Assembly: GCA_900556935.1 (NCBI GenBank) | Contig: USQL01000001.1 | Location: 1-60,041, forward strand | Direction of reading: 5' to 3' | Origin: an uncultured Eubacteriales bacterium | GTDB lineage: Bacteria; Bacillota; Clostridia; Oscillospirales; Oscillospiraceae | Length of the DNA stretch: 60,041 bases | Shown here: one piece after another, positions 31,423-39,660 of the stretch | Layout: the number at the start of each line of letters is the position of its first letter | How positions within the stretch are numbered: position 1 is the stretch's first letter | Position numbers and translations under genes: made by a program | Notes under the pieces: model-generated | The model's input: the letters and a program-made list of their open reading frames with translations, nothing else | The model's database searches: none | What the model was told of the DNA's origin: nothing

Positions 31423-32553
31423 TTACAGCTTCTCTCCGCCCAGATAGACCTGCATGGAGGAGTAGTCCGGCGCGCAGACCAGGAAGTCCGCCGCTTTTCC
31501 GGTCTCGATGGTGCCAACCTCCTTGTCCGCGCCGATGGCGCAGGCGGGGTTATAGGTAGCGGCCCGAACCGCGTCCTCCTCCTTTACACCCCAGGAGATG
31601 ACATTTTGCAGGCACTTCCACATATTGGTCGCGGAGCAGGCGATGGTGCCGTCGGCCAGCTTGGCAACGCCGTCCCGCAGCCAGCAGTCCTGGCCGCCCA
31701 GCTGGAACTGGGTGCCCTCCGGCATACCGGCACAGCGGCCGGAATCGGAAATCAGGCACATCCGCTCTCCGCCGAACATGGAGAAGGCCAGCCGCACAGA
31801 GGCGGGATGGACATGGTAGCCGTCGCAGATCAGCTCCGCCCGGACCTTGGGGTTCTCCACAGCGGCGGGAATCACGCCGGGAGCCCGGTGGGAAATGGCA
31901 GGCATGGCGTTGTACAGGTGGGTCAGATGGGTGGCACCGGCATCAAAAACGGCCCTGGCGTGGTCATAGTCGGAGTCCGTATGGGCAACGGACACGGTGC
32001 ACAGCTTGCTTGCCTGCTCTGTGAATTCCTTGGCACCCTCCAGTTCGGGGGCCACGTCCACAATCTTCACCAGACCTTCGCAGCCCGCCCACAGCTTTTG
32101 GAAGCCCTCGAAATCCGGTTTTTTCAGGTAGTCCGGATTCTGGGCGCCACGCTTTTTGTAGGAGAAGTAGGGTCCCTCCATCTGGATGCCCCGCAGCACG
32201 CTCAGGCCCTTGGGCTTCTCATTCCGCAGCTGCAGAGCGGTTGCAAAGGCCTTTTCCAGGACCTCATAGGGCAGGGTCATGGAGGCGGGGGCAAAGGAGG
32301 TCACACCGTGCTGTACGTAGAAAGCGGCCATTCTCTTCAGGCCCTCGTAGTCGCCGTCGGAAAAGTCCGCCCCGGAGTTGCCGTGGCTGTGGATTTCCAC
32401 AAGGCCGGGAATCACGGTGGCACCCTGCAGGTCAACGGCATCGTCAGGCACATTCTGGGGCAGGACCTGGCCGAACAGGCCGTCCTTCACCTCAAAGGCA
32501 CCGGTATGAAATTGAAAATCAGAGCAAAAAATCCGCGCGTTTTTGTAAAACAT
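31423..32553 (-). CDS. nagA: N-acetylglucosamine-6-phosphate deacetylase
   Basis: This 376-residue amidohydrolase-superfamily enzyme removes acetate from GlcNAc-6-P. Metal motif HxH is H55-S-H57 in GLVEIHSHGNSGADF; IQMEGPYFSYKKRGAQN is the NagA EGP segment, and HLYNAMPAISHRAPG, ICDGYHVHP and the catalytic Asp in LISDSGRCAG follow in order. The start is ATG 32553 with GAGGAG upstream; the longer open frame to 32604 runs into the promoter. No nagB is adjacent; the RpiR regulator downstream may control it. Confidence 0.95.
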   Translation of the reverse strand: MFYKNARIFCSDFQFHTGAFEVKDGLFGQVLPQNVPDDAVDLQGATVIPGLVEIHSHGNSGADFSDGDYEGLKRMAAFYVQHGVTSFAPASMTLPYEVLEKAFATALQLRNEKPKGLSVLRGIQMEGPYFSYKKRGAQNPDYLKKPDFEGFQKLWAGCEGLVKIVDVAPELEGAKEFTEQASKLCTVSVAHTDSDYDHARAVFDAGATHLTHLYNAMPAISHRAPGVIPAAVENPKVRAELICDGYHVHPASVRLAFSMFGGERMCLISDSGRCAGMPEGTQFQLGGQDCWLRDGVAKLADGTIACSATNMWKCLQNVISWGVKEEDAVRAATYNPACAIGADKEVGTIETGKAADFLVCAPDYSSMQVYLGGEKL

Positions 32554-32594
32554 ATGGTTTCTCCTCTCAGATAAAAGCAGATTTTGGTAAATCC

Positions 32595-32623
32595 ATAGTA
32601 CCATGTTCCGGCCCGGAATGCAA
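32595..32623 (-). promoter_or_regulatory. Promoter of nagA
   Basis: On the minus strand TTGCAT (32623-32618) and TACTAT (32600-32595) are spaced by 17 bases. The last nine spacer bases plus -10 are identical to those of the GntR operon promoter at 12265-12279. Confidence 0.8.
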
Positions 32624-32637
32624 CAGCCTTTTTGAAC

Positions 32638-33204
32638 TTATTCTGTACATTTTTCGCCACTCACCCGGGCCATCAGCGCCCCGCCATTCGTTTTTAGCCA
32701 GGCAAGCCGCTGCCGGTAGTCGGGCAGCACCGCCTCCACCTCCCGCCAGAAGGCGGCGGAGTGGTTCATCTGCTTCCGGTGGGCCAGCTCATGGACCACC
32801 ACATACTCCAGTACCTCCCTTGGTGCTAGGGCCAGCAGACAGTTAAAATTCAGATTTCCCTTGCCGGAGCAGCTGCCCCACCGGCTTTTCTGGCAGCGGA
32901 CGGTCACCCTGCCGTAGGTCACCCCCATGATGGGCGCATATTTTTGCAAGCTCTCCCGGATGGGCCCCTCCGCCAAATCCTTCAGGGTTTCCAGCGCCTC
33001 CTCACTCAGGCTCTGGGCAACCCCCGCCTGCCGGTCCGCCAGAACCTTTCGCCGGTTCCGCTCAATCCAGTCCGCCTTTTCTTCCAAAAAGCGGTCAATT
33101 TCCCGCTGGGGCAGCCGCAGCGGGGCCCGGATGTCCAGGTCCCCCGTGGGGGTAATCCGCAGGGACAGCGTCTTTCTCCTGCTTCTTGTAATCTTAACCT
33201 GCAT
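32638..33204 (-). CDS. YgjP-like zinc metallopeptidase (SprT/WLM superfamily)
   Basis: This 188-residue protein of the M48-related YgjP family (DUF45) has zinc motif HELAH at 138-142 with a third ligand His148 in HRKQMNHSAAFW. The family hallmark SRWGSCSGKGNLNFNCLLALAP (about 107-128) precedes it. An N-terminal beta-rich part (residues 1-45) binds the substrate or partner. Roles of YgjP proteins are poorly known. The start is ATG 33204, which overlaps the end of the amidohydrolase gene by 11 bases, so the two are co-transcribed. No ideal ribosome binding site is seen; coupling may compensate. Confidence 0.88.
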   Translation of the reverse strand: MQVKITRSRRKTLSLRITPTGDLDIRAPLRLPQREIDRFLEEKADWIERNRRKVLADRQAGVAQSLSEEALETLKDLAEGPIRESLQKYAPIMGVTYGRVTVRCQKSRWGSCSGKGNLNFNCLLALAPREVLEYVVVHELAHRKQMNHSAAFWREVEAVLPDYRQRLAWLKTNGGALMARVSGEKCTE

Positions 33205-34054
33205 AGGAAAACCGCGCCTCCACCGTTTGAATTCCCCGGTCCAGAAGCTTTCCGCAGTCCTTCCCCAGGGCTTCCTCCAAAAGGCCATATTCCGTCATCC
33301 CACCATGGGGCACCGCCCAGGCCCCCGCGTCGCTGCCGGGGGCGAGAATGCCGCCCAGGGACGCAAAGGTATTCACATTCTCCATGGCGCTTTCCAGGAT
33401 TTTTTCCACTTCTTTTTCATCAAACCTCCCCGTTCCCCGCAGGTTTCCCACCGCCGACAGGGTTGGCACCCACACGGTTTTCGCTTCCGCCATGGCCTCC
33501 AGCGTCTCCCGGTTTAAGTAGGCCCCGTGCTCTATGGAATCCACCCCTGCCTCCACCGCGGGCAGCACCGTTTCCGGCCCGTTGGCGTGGGCCATGACGG
33601 CAAAGCCCAAATCCTTGGCGATGTGAATGGCCTCCCGGATGATTTTGGGGTCCAGCCCCGGCTCCGTCAAAACGCCACAGTGGTCAAAATCCATGAGCCC
33701 GGAAATCATCAGCTTGATAAAGTCCGCCCCCAGGCGCTTCTGCTTTTCCACAAGGGCTGTGAATTCTTTCAGATTCTCATACTGTTCCCCGATGAAGCCC
33801 CCGTAGTGTCCCGCCATGCACAGAGGCGCGCAGGGGGTCACATAGCGGATGCCATACGCCCCGACCAGCTCTCGGGCCCGCAGTCCCACGCCCCATTTGT
33901 CTCCGCCGTCCCGCAGATAGGTAAAGCCCCTGTCCCGATAGACTTCCAAGGTTCTACGAATGTACCGTTCATCCGGCCCTTCCCGGTGCCGCCCGATGGC
34001 GGCGCGCCAGTTTTCCCCATCCAGCACCATATGAATATGACAGTCAGCAAGCAT
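33194..34054 (-). CDS. Amidohydrolase-family metal-dependent hydrolase
   Basis: This 286-residue protein has the amidohydrolase metal motif HIH at residues 6-8 (MLADCHIHM), then VMAHANGPE, SIEHGAYL and the catalytic Asp in LAPGSDAGAWAVPHGG, in the order of imidazolonepropionase/prolidase-like enzymes. It lacks the N-terminal beta-sandwich seen in most relatives, so the barrel starts at residue 1. The substrate is unknown. The start is ATG 34054 with GAGGAGAAA upstream. It overlaps the YgjP-like gene downstream. Confidence 0.85.
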   Translation of the reverse strand: MLADCHIHMVLDGENWRAAIGRHREGPDERYIRRTLEVYRDRGFTYLRDGGDKWGVGLRARELVGAYGIRYVTPCAPLCMAGHYGGFIGEQYENLKEFTALVEKQKRLGADFIKLMISGLMDFDHCGVLTEPGLDPKIIREAIHIAKDLGFAVMAHANGPETVLPAVEAGVDSIEHGAYLNRETLEAMAEAKTVWVPTLSAVGNLRGTGRFDEKEVEKILESAMENVNTFASLGGILAPGSDAGAWAVPHGGMTEYGLLEEALGKDCGKLLDRGIQTVEARFSYAG

Positions 34055-34106
34055 ATTTTTCTCCTCTGCATTCGTTTGCTTTCCCCAGTATACCACAGTT
34101 CTTCCC

Positions 34107-34139
34107 AAAAGAAAACCGTTGACCCCAAAAGGCCAACGG
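34107..34139 (-). terminator. Terminator of the MATE / small-ORF unit
   Basis: A 9-bp stem with one mismatch (34116-34124 with 34131-34139) is followed on the minus strand by TTTTCTTTT. It starts seven bases after the stop of the 33-residue ORF, which argues that this ORF is inside the transcript. Confidence 0.85.
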
Positions 34140-34145
34140 CATTCT

Positions 34146-34247
34146 TTAGTTCCGAACCCTGTTTTCCATGTGCCCGGATTGAATCACCGGGGGCTTTGGG
34201 TCCATGGTCTCCCAGGGGATGGACTTTTTCTCGTCTTCCTTTTTCAC
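34146..34247 (-). CDS. Possible 33-residue charged small protein
   Basis: The ORF starts at GTG 34247, with AAAGGAG eight to nine bases upstream, and encodes a hydrophilic 33-residue peptide. Its N-terminus is Lys/Glu-rich (MKKEDEKKSIPWETMDP) and its C-terminus reads PPVIQSGHMENRVRN. It lies 56 bases after the MATE stop and just before that unit's terminator, so it would be the last gene of the transcript. No transmembrane segment or Cys is present. I recognise no family; a good ribosome binding site and position support it, but short length leaves room for chance. Confidence 0.5.
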   Translation of the reverse strand: MKKEDEKKSIPWETMDPKPPVIQSGHMENRVRN

Positions 34248-34303
34248 ACGCGCTGCTCCTTTCGGGGTCGCCCCTTTGACAGGATGCGCACGCAGCGGGC
34301 CGT

Positions 34304-35680
34304 TTATTCCGCGGAATTCGCAAACAGAGGCCGTACCTTCTTGCGATAGAGCCTGCCAAACAGCAGCCAGGTCACCAGGGCGGAGGCCACCTCCGCAATT
34401 GGGAAGGACCACCACACATTGTTCACGTCTCCCATCAGACTCAAAAGGTACGCCGAGGGAAGCAGCACCAGCAATTGGCGGCACAGAGAGACAATGGTGG
34501 AATAGGTTCCGTTGCCCAGAGCCTGAAACGAGCCGCTGAGAGCGATGCACACCGCCGCCACCGGGAAGGGCAGGCACAAAATCCGCAACGCCTTCACGCC
34601 AATTGCCAGAAAGTCCTCGCTGGGATTGAACAGCCCCAAAAGCTTCTCGGGAATCAGCTGGAACGCCGCCAGGCCCACCAGCATGATGCATACCGCCACC
34701 GTCGTCGCCAGCTTGAGCGTGTGGGTAATGCGCTTGGGCTTCCGGGCCCCGTAATTATAGGCAATGATGGAAATGGTTGCGTTGTTGATGCCGAAGAGGG
34801 GCATAAAGAACAGGCTCTGGAGCTTATAATAGATGCCGAACACGCCGGTAGCCGTCTCATGGAAGCCCTGCAGAATCTGGTTCATGCCAAAATTCATCAC
34901 CGATCCGATGCCGTTCATAACAGAGCTGGGCACGCCCACCGCCAGAATAGGGGAAATCACCTTCCAATTGGGCTTTACGTACCGGATATGAATGTGCACA
35001 TCCGGATTGTGCCGGATATTCATATAGATGCCCAGCACCGCGCCGGTGCACTGGCCAATGACGGTAGCCACCGCGGCACCGGCAATGCCCATCCGGGGTG
35101 CGCCGAACCAGCCATGGATAAAGATGGGGTCCAGGATAATATTCAGGACCGCGCCGGTGAGCTGGATCAGCATGGTCTGGAAGGCCCGTCCGGTGGCCTG
35201 GAGCAGCCGCTCACTGAGGACCTGGGTAAAAACACCTACCGTAAAGATACAGCAGATGCTGGTGTAGGCAATGCCGCCCTCCACCGTCTCCCGGACGCTG
35301 GACTGCATCTCATAATAGGGCCGTACTCCAAAGAAGCCGAACAGCATAAAAATCGCCGTACACACCAGCACCAGGAAGATGCCCTGTCCCGCCGCCCAGT
35401 CAGCGGTTTCCTGATCTTTCCGCCCCAGGCTCTGGGACAGCAGGGAGTTGACACCGACACCCACGCCCACGGCAAAGCCAATCTGCATATTCTGCACCGG
35501 AAAGGCCAGGGACAGGGCCGTCACGGCACTCTCCGACACCTGGGACACATAGACGCTATCCACAATGTTATACAGCGCCTGCACCAGCATCGAAATAATC
35601 ATCGGAAGCGCCATGTTGACCAGCAGCTTCCCAACGGGCATAACGCCCATTTTGTTCTCTTTTAACGTTTCCGTCTGCAT
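34304..35680 (-). CDS. MATE-family efflux transporter (first of two)
   Basis: This 458-residue protein with 12 predicted helices has the MATE motifs: N-terminal LVNMALPMIISMLVQALYNIVDSVYVSQVSESAVTALSLAFPVQ, the internal repeat near the middle with GIYYKLQSLFFMPLFGINNATISIIAYNYGARKPKR, and the conserved GxGVNSLLSQSLGR. MATE proteins expel drugs or metabolites with Na+ or H+ gradients. The start is ATG 35680; GGAGAATTGT precedes it, and a longer open frame upstream covers the promoter. A possible small protein is encoded downstream in the same unit. It is only distantly similar to the second MATE gene at 48434-49774. Confidence 0.92.
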   Translation of the reverse strand: MQTETLKENKMGVMPVGKLLVNMALPMIISMLVQALYNIVDSVYVSQVSESAVTALSLAFPVQNMQIGFAVGVGVGVNSLLSQSLGRKDQETADWAAGQGIFLVLVCTAIFMLFGFFGVRPYYEMQSSVRETVEGGIAYTSICCIFTVGVFTQVLSERLLQATGRAFQTMLIQLTGAVLNIILDPIFIHGWFGAPRMGIAGAAVATVIGQCTGAVLGIYMNIRHNPDVHIHIRYVKPNWKVISPILAVGVPSSVMNGIGSVMNFGMNQILQGFHETATGVFGIYYKLQSLFFMPLFGINNATISIIAYNYGARKPKRITHTLKLATTVAVCIMLVGLAAFQLIPEKLLGLFNPSEDFLAIGVKALRILCLPFPVAAVCIALSGSFQALGNGTYSTIVSLCRQLLVLLPSAYLLSLMGDVNNVWWSFPIAEVASALVTWLLFGRLYRKKVRPLFANSAE

Positions 35681-35711
35681 ACAATTCTCCTTTTTTCTTC
35701 TTTCCACATCT

Positions 35712-35740
35712 ATGATATACTCACAGCGGAGAATTTGCAA
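35712..35740 (-). promoter_or_regulatory. Promoter of the first MATE gene
   Basis: On the minus strand TTGCAA (35740-35735) and TATCAT (35717-35712) are spaced by 17 bases, 32 bases before the chosen ATG. Confidence 0.78.
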
Positions 35741-35818
35741 TAGGGAGCCTTCATAATTCCGTCTTTTCCATAGAATTCCGCACTCTTCCCAAAAAATGGA
35801 CTTCAAGCGCAAAAAAGG

Positions 35819-35850
35819 ACAGCATACTGCCGGTAAAAGCAGTATGCTGT
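35819..35850 (-). terminator. Terminator of the GT-C-like membrane protein gene
   Basis: A perfect 12-bp stem (35819-35830 with 35839-35850) has an eight-base loop; the minus strand continues CCTTTTTTG. Confidence 0.9.
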
Positions 35851-35885
35851 ACAAAAGGCCTTTTAAATCGGTTTCTCAGGACCGC

Positions 35886-37538
35886 TCACTGGGAGACAAA
35901 CTTCCACAGGCTGTATTCTCCCCGGACGCTGCCCACCTCCACCGCCTGGGCACCGGGGGCATAGTAGGCCCGGATATAGCGCAGCACCGGCTCAACATCG
36001 TTGCTCATCAAAAGAACTCTATCGGAGTCCACCAAATCCCGGTAGGGGTTGCGGATTCCATAGGCCTCATTCCGCTGCTTTACATAGGGGCTTTCCGTCA
36101 GCCAGCCGCCCAGCTGGCCAATATTGGCATAATACCCCATTCCGCCCTGCCGCCCGGGCAGCCGATCCGCAGGCAGCTCGTCCGTCCGGGTAAAATAGAA
36201 CCTGTCCGTGTCGGCGGCCAGAACCTGGTAGGCGCTCTGCAGATGGGCCCCGCCCACATAGCGCTCCATGGCATCGTCCTTCCGGGCCAGGAAGCTGGGC
36301 ACCTGGCTCAGCGCCACGGCCAGGGCCAGCAGCGCGCAGCCGCGCCCGGTCAGTTCCCGGAACTGATTCCTGCGGGAAATCACCAGCAGAACCGCGCACA
36401 CCGCAATCACCAGTGCGCCGTCCACCCGTTCCCGCAGTCCTCTTCCGGAATAGAGGAGCCACGCCTCCGTACCGAACAGTGCCAGCACCTCATAGAGAAC
36501 CAGCGGCAGGCGCTTCTTTCCGCCGCAGACCACCGCCAGCAGAAGCGCCATCAGAAGTCCCGCCACGAAATCATAGCGCATCAGCCCACAAACCGCGCTC
36601 TTTCCGCTGCCGACAAGCGCCCTGACGGAAAAGGTCTGCCGCTCCTTGGCCTGGCAGAGGGCCTCCATGGTCTCCACGTTGAACCGCTCCGGGTCCCCAA
36701 AGTCCCAGCTTTTGTACAGGGCCAGGTCCTCCTCCGTAATGCCAAGGGAGGTGTATAGCGCCCGGTTTTCCTCATATTCCGGGAAGCCGTAGTCCATCAG
36801 CTCCGTGCGAAGCTGATTGTAGCGCTGATAGGCCTGCCAGTCTTCCCCGGCATAGGCCCGGTTTTCCGCAAAAACCAGCCCTCCGCAGATTCCAAAAAGG
36901 GTGCAAAAGCTTAGCACCATCGCCCCAATCTGCTTTTTCTCCCCACGCTTCCAGCACTCCGCCAGCTGCCACAGGCCCACGCCCGCCATGGGAATCAGCA
37001 CCATGGCAAAGGCCGTATTTCGCAGGCAGAAGCCAAGCAGGGACAGCAGGAGCCCCGGAAGATAGCCATACCACTTCCGCCGTGCCTGCGCCGCCTCAAA
37101 CAGCAGCAGCATCCCTGCAGCCGCCGCGCAGCCGGATATCTTCGTGTATTGCAGCCGGAACAACTCTGTCTGAACCAGCAGCACCGTCAGAACCGCCAGC
37201 ACCGGCAGCGCCTCGGGCAGGTGCCGCTCTTTGAGAATCAGCCAGTACAGCGCCGCCATGCTGAGCCCCAGAATTCCCAGCTCCGCCAGATAATACCAGG
37301 GCGCGGACGGCACCGTCCGCTGCAAAAACGCCAGCACCGCCCCCAGCGCCGGGTTGATATAGATGAGCTTTCCCTCCGGTGTACCGTAATAGCCGTAGGA
37401 CAGGGAGGCCATGATGGCATCGTCATTGGTGTCGTATACCAGCACACCAAAAAGCCGAAATGCCGCCATCAGCCCCAGGCTCAGGCCGAAGGCCAGCAGA
37501 ATATCTCTGTATTTCTCCGGAATCCATGTTTTTTTCAT
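35886..37538 (-). CDS. Polytopic membrane protein, GT-C glycosyltransferase-like, unknown function
   Basis: This 550-residue protein has about 10-11 hydrophobic helices and a soluble C-terminal domain of about 140 residues. The first extracytoplasmic loop contains VYDTNDDAIMASLSYGYYG, an acidic motif in the place where GT-C glycosyltransferases keep their catalytic Asp. The domain between helices (about 240-310) is polar and contains KSWDFGDPERFNVE. The family is not one I can name; GT-C-like membrane proteins use lipid-linked sugars to modify surface polymers. The start at ATG 37538 has GAAAGG upstream. Similar in design, not clearly in sequence, to the protein at 57763-59565. Confidence 0.75.
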   Translation of the reverse strand: MKKTWIPEKYRDILLAFGLSLGLMAAFRLFGVLVYDTNDDAIMASLSYGYYGTPEGKLIYINPALGAVLAFLQRTVPSAPWYYLAELGILGLSMAALYWLILKERHLPEALPVLAVLTVLLVQTELFRLQYTKISGCAAAAGMLLLFEAAQARRKWYGYLPGLLLSLLGFCLRNTAFAMVLIPMAGVGLWQLAECWKRGEKKQIGAMVLSFCTLFGICGGLVFAENRAYAGEDWQAYQRYNQLRTELMDYGFPEYEENRALYTSLGITEEDLALYKSWDFGDPERFNVETMEALCQAKERQTFSVRALVGSGKSAVCGLMRYDFVAGLLMALLLAVVCGGKKRLPLVLYEVLALFGTEAWLLYSGRGLRERVDGALVIAVCAVLLVISRRNQFRELTGRGCALLALAVALSQVPSFLARKDDAMERYVGGAHLQSAYQVLAADTDRFYFTRTDELPADRLPGRQGGMGYYANIGQLGGWLTESPYVKQRNEAYGIRNPYRDLVDSDRVLLMSNDVEPVLRYIRAYYAPGAQAVEVGSVRGEYSLWKFVSQ

Positions 37539-37555
37539 ACGCTTTCCTTTCTTGC

Positions 37556-37590
37556 AAAAAATGCACCGCCGCTTTGGGGGCGGCGGTGCA
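37556..37590 (-). terminator. Terminator of the P-loop protein gene
   Basis: A perfect 11-bp stem (37562-37572 with 37580-37590) has a seven-base loop; the minus strand continues with TTTTTTGC. Confidence 0.92.
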
Positions 37591-37604
37591 GGAGGATTCG
37601 CGTC

Positions 37605-38012
37605 TTACAGGTACTTCTTCATACCCTCGGAAGCGGTCTCGGGGTCGGCGGAGATGGTCATGGTGATTTCCATGTTGTTCTCCTTGGCAAACGTTGCCAC
37701 CCAATCCACAAAGGCCTCGTTGGCAGCCTGGTCCTGACCGATGGTCTTATACAGGTTGTCGATGAACACGTTGGTAATATCGAAGTTGCCTGCGTGCAGG
37801 CCGCTCAGGAAGCCCTTCAGCATATCCGGAGAGCTGATGCCGTACTCCTGGGAGTCCACCAGACGAACCTTGTAAGTAACGTCATAGGTCAGCTTCTTGC
37901 CATACTCGATGCAGACAACATCGCCGTGGGCATCCGCCACAGCGGCGTTGATGGCAGCGATCAGCTTTTTGGTCTTACCGGAGCCCTTCAGGCCCATAAT
38001 AACATGAATCAT
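37605..38012 (-). CDS. Compact P-loop ATPase-like protein, unknown function
   Basis: This 135-residue protein has Walker A GLKGSGKT (7-14) very near the N-terminus and a Walker B-like ITNVFIDN (79-86). A C-terminal segment with MEITMTISADPE fits a RecA/KAP-like strand order. Such single-domain proteins are sometimes annotated twitching-motility PilT-like because of the P-loop, but the size and lack of other motifs do not support a motility role. It has its own promoter and terminator, and AAAGGAGG lies before ATG 38012. The neighbour upstream is pgi. Function unknown. Confidence 0.8.
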   Translation of the reverse strand: MIHVIMGLKGSGKTKKLIAAINAAVADAHGDVVCIEYGKKLTYDVTYKVRLVDSQEYGISSPDMLKGFLSGLHAGNFDITNVFIDNLYKTIGQDQAANEAFVDWVATFAKENNMEITMTISADPETASEGMKKYL

Positions 38013-38058
38013 CGGAATTTCCTCCTTTGCTATACCAAAATAAATCTGGCTTGGTATC

Positions 38059-38087
38059 ATTCTACCAGCAATCGGCTGTTTTTGCAA
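38059..38087 (-). promoter_or_regulatory. Promoter of the compact P-loop protein gene
   Basis: On the minus strand TTGCAA (38087-38082) and TAGAAT (38064-38059) are spaced by 17 bases. A 7-bp inverted repeat (ATACCAA/TTGGTAT, about 38034-38057) lies around the start of transcription. Confidence 0.78.
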
Positions 38088-38115
38088 TAGGGAATTTTAC
38101 AAAATGCCGACTCTT

Positions 38116-39423
38116 TTACTTCTCCTCGTAGCCGGGCTTGCCCAGGAGCTTGAACATGTTGCGCTTATAGAACTCCACACCGGGCTGATTGAAGGGATTG
38201 ACATCCAGAATATAGGCGGAAACGCCGCAGCACAGCTCCAGGAAGTAGAACATCTCGCCCACCTTCCGGTCGTTGAGCTCGCCGCAGTCCATGGTGATGA
38301 CGGGCACGCCGCCGTCCACATGGGCAGCCAGGGTGCCGAGGAACGCCTTCTCGTCTACGAAATCCAGGGTCTTGCCCTCCAGGTAGTTCAGGCCGTCCAG
38401 GTTCTTCTCGTCCCCGGAAATAACCATCTTCTTTTCGGGCGCGTCGAAGCGGACCATGGTCTCGAAGATATTGCGCTGGCCCTGCTGAATCATCTGGCCC
38501 AGGGAGTGCAGGTCGGCGGTGAACTCGGCGGTTACGGGGAAGATGCCCTTGCCATCCTTGCCCTCGGACTCACCGAAGAGCTGCTGCCACCAGCCGCCGA
38601 ACATCTTAAAGCCCGGCTCAAAGCTCTCAAACAGCTCCATGGACTTGCCGTTGCGGTACAGCAGGTTCCGCACGGCGGCATACAGCCACACGGGGTTGTC
38701 AAAGGAGCGCAGGTCGTAAGTCTCCTTGGCATCCATGGCACCGTTCAGCAGCTCCATGATGTCCACACCGGCCACTGCCAGGGGAAGCAGGCCCACAGGG
38801 GTCAGCACAGAGAACCGGCCGCCCACATTGGCGGGAATCACGAAGGTCTCCCAGCCCTCCTCGTTGGCCATCTGCCGCAGAGCGCCCTTGCAGGGGTCGG
38901 TGATGGCATAAATGCGGCCCTTGGCCCCCTCTGCGCCGTACTTCTTTTCCAGCATCTCCCGCAGGGCACGGGTGGCGATGGCGGGCTCGGTGGTGGTGCC
39001 GGACTTGGAGATAATGGCAATGGAGAAATCCTTGCCCTCCAGCAGGCGGCACAGCTCGTTCCAGTGCCGGGTGCTCAGGCCGTTGCCGGCAAAGTAAATC
39101 TGGGGGTCGCCCTTCCCCTTGCCCATGTTGTGGTTGGGGCCCTGCAGCAGCTCAATGGCCGCCCGGGGTCCTAAGTAGCTGCCGCCGATGCCGATGACCA
39201 CGAACACATCGGAGTCATTCCGGATTTTCCGGGCAGCGCTCTGAATCCGCAGGATTTCCTCATTGGGCTCCCGGGTGGGCAGGTTCTGCCAGCCCAGGAA
39301 ATCATTTCCCGCGCCGGTGCCGTCTACCAGGGTTGCATGGGCCTGGGCCACCTCTTTTTCCATCGCCAGCAGGTCCGGCAGAGAAATCTGGCCCCAGACA
39401 TGGGAGATATCAACCTTAATCAT
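38116..39423 (-). CDS. pgi: Glucose-6-phosphate isomerase
   Basis: This 435-residue enzyme interconverts glucose-6-P and fructose-6-P. It is the short Firmicute form with two SIS domains. Motifs are FVVIGIGGSYLGPRAAIELL, IISKSGTTTEPAIATRALRE, the catalytic Glu region FEPGFKMFGGWWQQLFGESEGKDGKGIFP, and the C-terminal FNQPGVEFYKRNMFKLLG with the catalytic Lys. The best Shine-Dalgarno (AAAGGA) lies 14 bases before the ATG, a long spacing. It is a single gene divergent from the pyr operon. Confidence 0.95.
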   Translation of the reverse strand: MIKVDISHVWGQISLPDLLAMEKEVAQAHATLVDGTGAGNDFLGWQNLPTREPNEEILRIQSAARKIRNDSDVFVVIGIGGSYLGPRAAIELLQGPNHNMGKGKGDPQIYFAGNGLSTRHWNELCRLLEGKDFSIAIISKSGTTTEPAIATRALREMLEKKYGAEGAKGRIYAITDPCKGALRQMANEEGWETFVIPANVGGRFSVLTPVGLLPLAVAGVDIMELLNGAMDAKETYDLRSFDNPVWLYAAVRNLLYRNGKSMELFESFEPGFKMFGGWWQQLFGESEGKDGKGIFPVTAEFTADLHSLGQMIQQGQRNIFETMVRFDAPEKKMVISGDEKNLDGLNYLEGKTLDFVDEKAFLGTLAAHVDGGVPVITMDCGELNDRKVGEMFYFLELCCGVSAYILDVNPFNQPGVEFYKRNMFKLLGKPGYEEK

Positions 39424-39470
39424 ATTTTCAGGACACGTCCTTTCTGAACTTAAAATGGTTTTCCGGCTCT

Positions 39471-39499
39471 ATGTTACCGCAAAACCCTTCCGGGCGCAA
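39471..39499 (-). promoter_or_regulatory. Probable promoter of pgi
   Basis: On the minus strand TTGCGC (39499-39494) and TAACAT (39476-39471) are 17 bases apart. It is divergent to the pyr promoter, with about 50 bases between the two -35 elements. Confidence 0.6.
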
Positions 39500-39548
39500 G
39501 TCCTCCGGAAGAAAAAATCGGGGATTTTGAAATTTTTCCATTTTTGTG

Positions 39549-39577
39549 TTGACATTTCTTTTTCCTCATGGTAGAAT
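39549..39577 (+). promoter_or_regulatory. Promoter of the pyr operon
   Basis: Consensus TTGACA (39549-39554) and TAGAAT (39572-39577) with a 17-base spacer. Transcription should start at about 39583-39586, giving a leader of only about 80 bases before pyrC. Confidence 0.9.
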
Positions 39578-39585
39578 AAACCGAA

Positions 39586-39660
39586 ATGCGGCGAGAAACC
39601 GTAGTGCGGAGTCTTGCCGGAAGGCAAGTCTTTTTTATGTCTGATGTGAAAGGAGTTTAA
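39586..39660 (+). other. Candidate leaderless pyr leader peptide (24 codons)
   Basis: An open frame of 24 codons runs from ATG 39586 to TAA 39658-39660, two bases before the pyrC ATG. The predicted transcript would begin at or within a few bases of this ATG, so translation would be leaderless. The frame crosses the terminator-like hairpin and reads through its T-tract as Phe-Phe, then MSDVKGV. A leader peptide spanning a U-rich terminator recalls the E. coli pyrBI attenuator. It may be a chance frame. Confidence 0.4.
39613..39636 (+). terminator. Attenuator-like terminator in the pyr leader
   Basis: CTTGCC (39613-39618), loop GGAA, GGCAAG (39623-39628), then TC and six T. It sits between the pyr promoter and the pyrC start, about 30 bases into the transcript, which is the position of an attenuator. 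No PyrR binding-loop consensus was recognised. Confidence 0.75.

Noticed and set aside
37605..38012. PilT-type motility ATPase
   Set aside because: Only the P-loop is shared; the protein is far shorter than PilT and no pilus genes are nearby.
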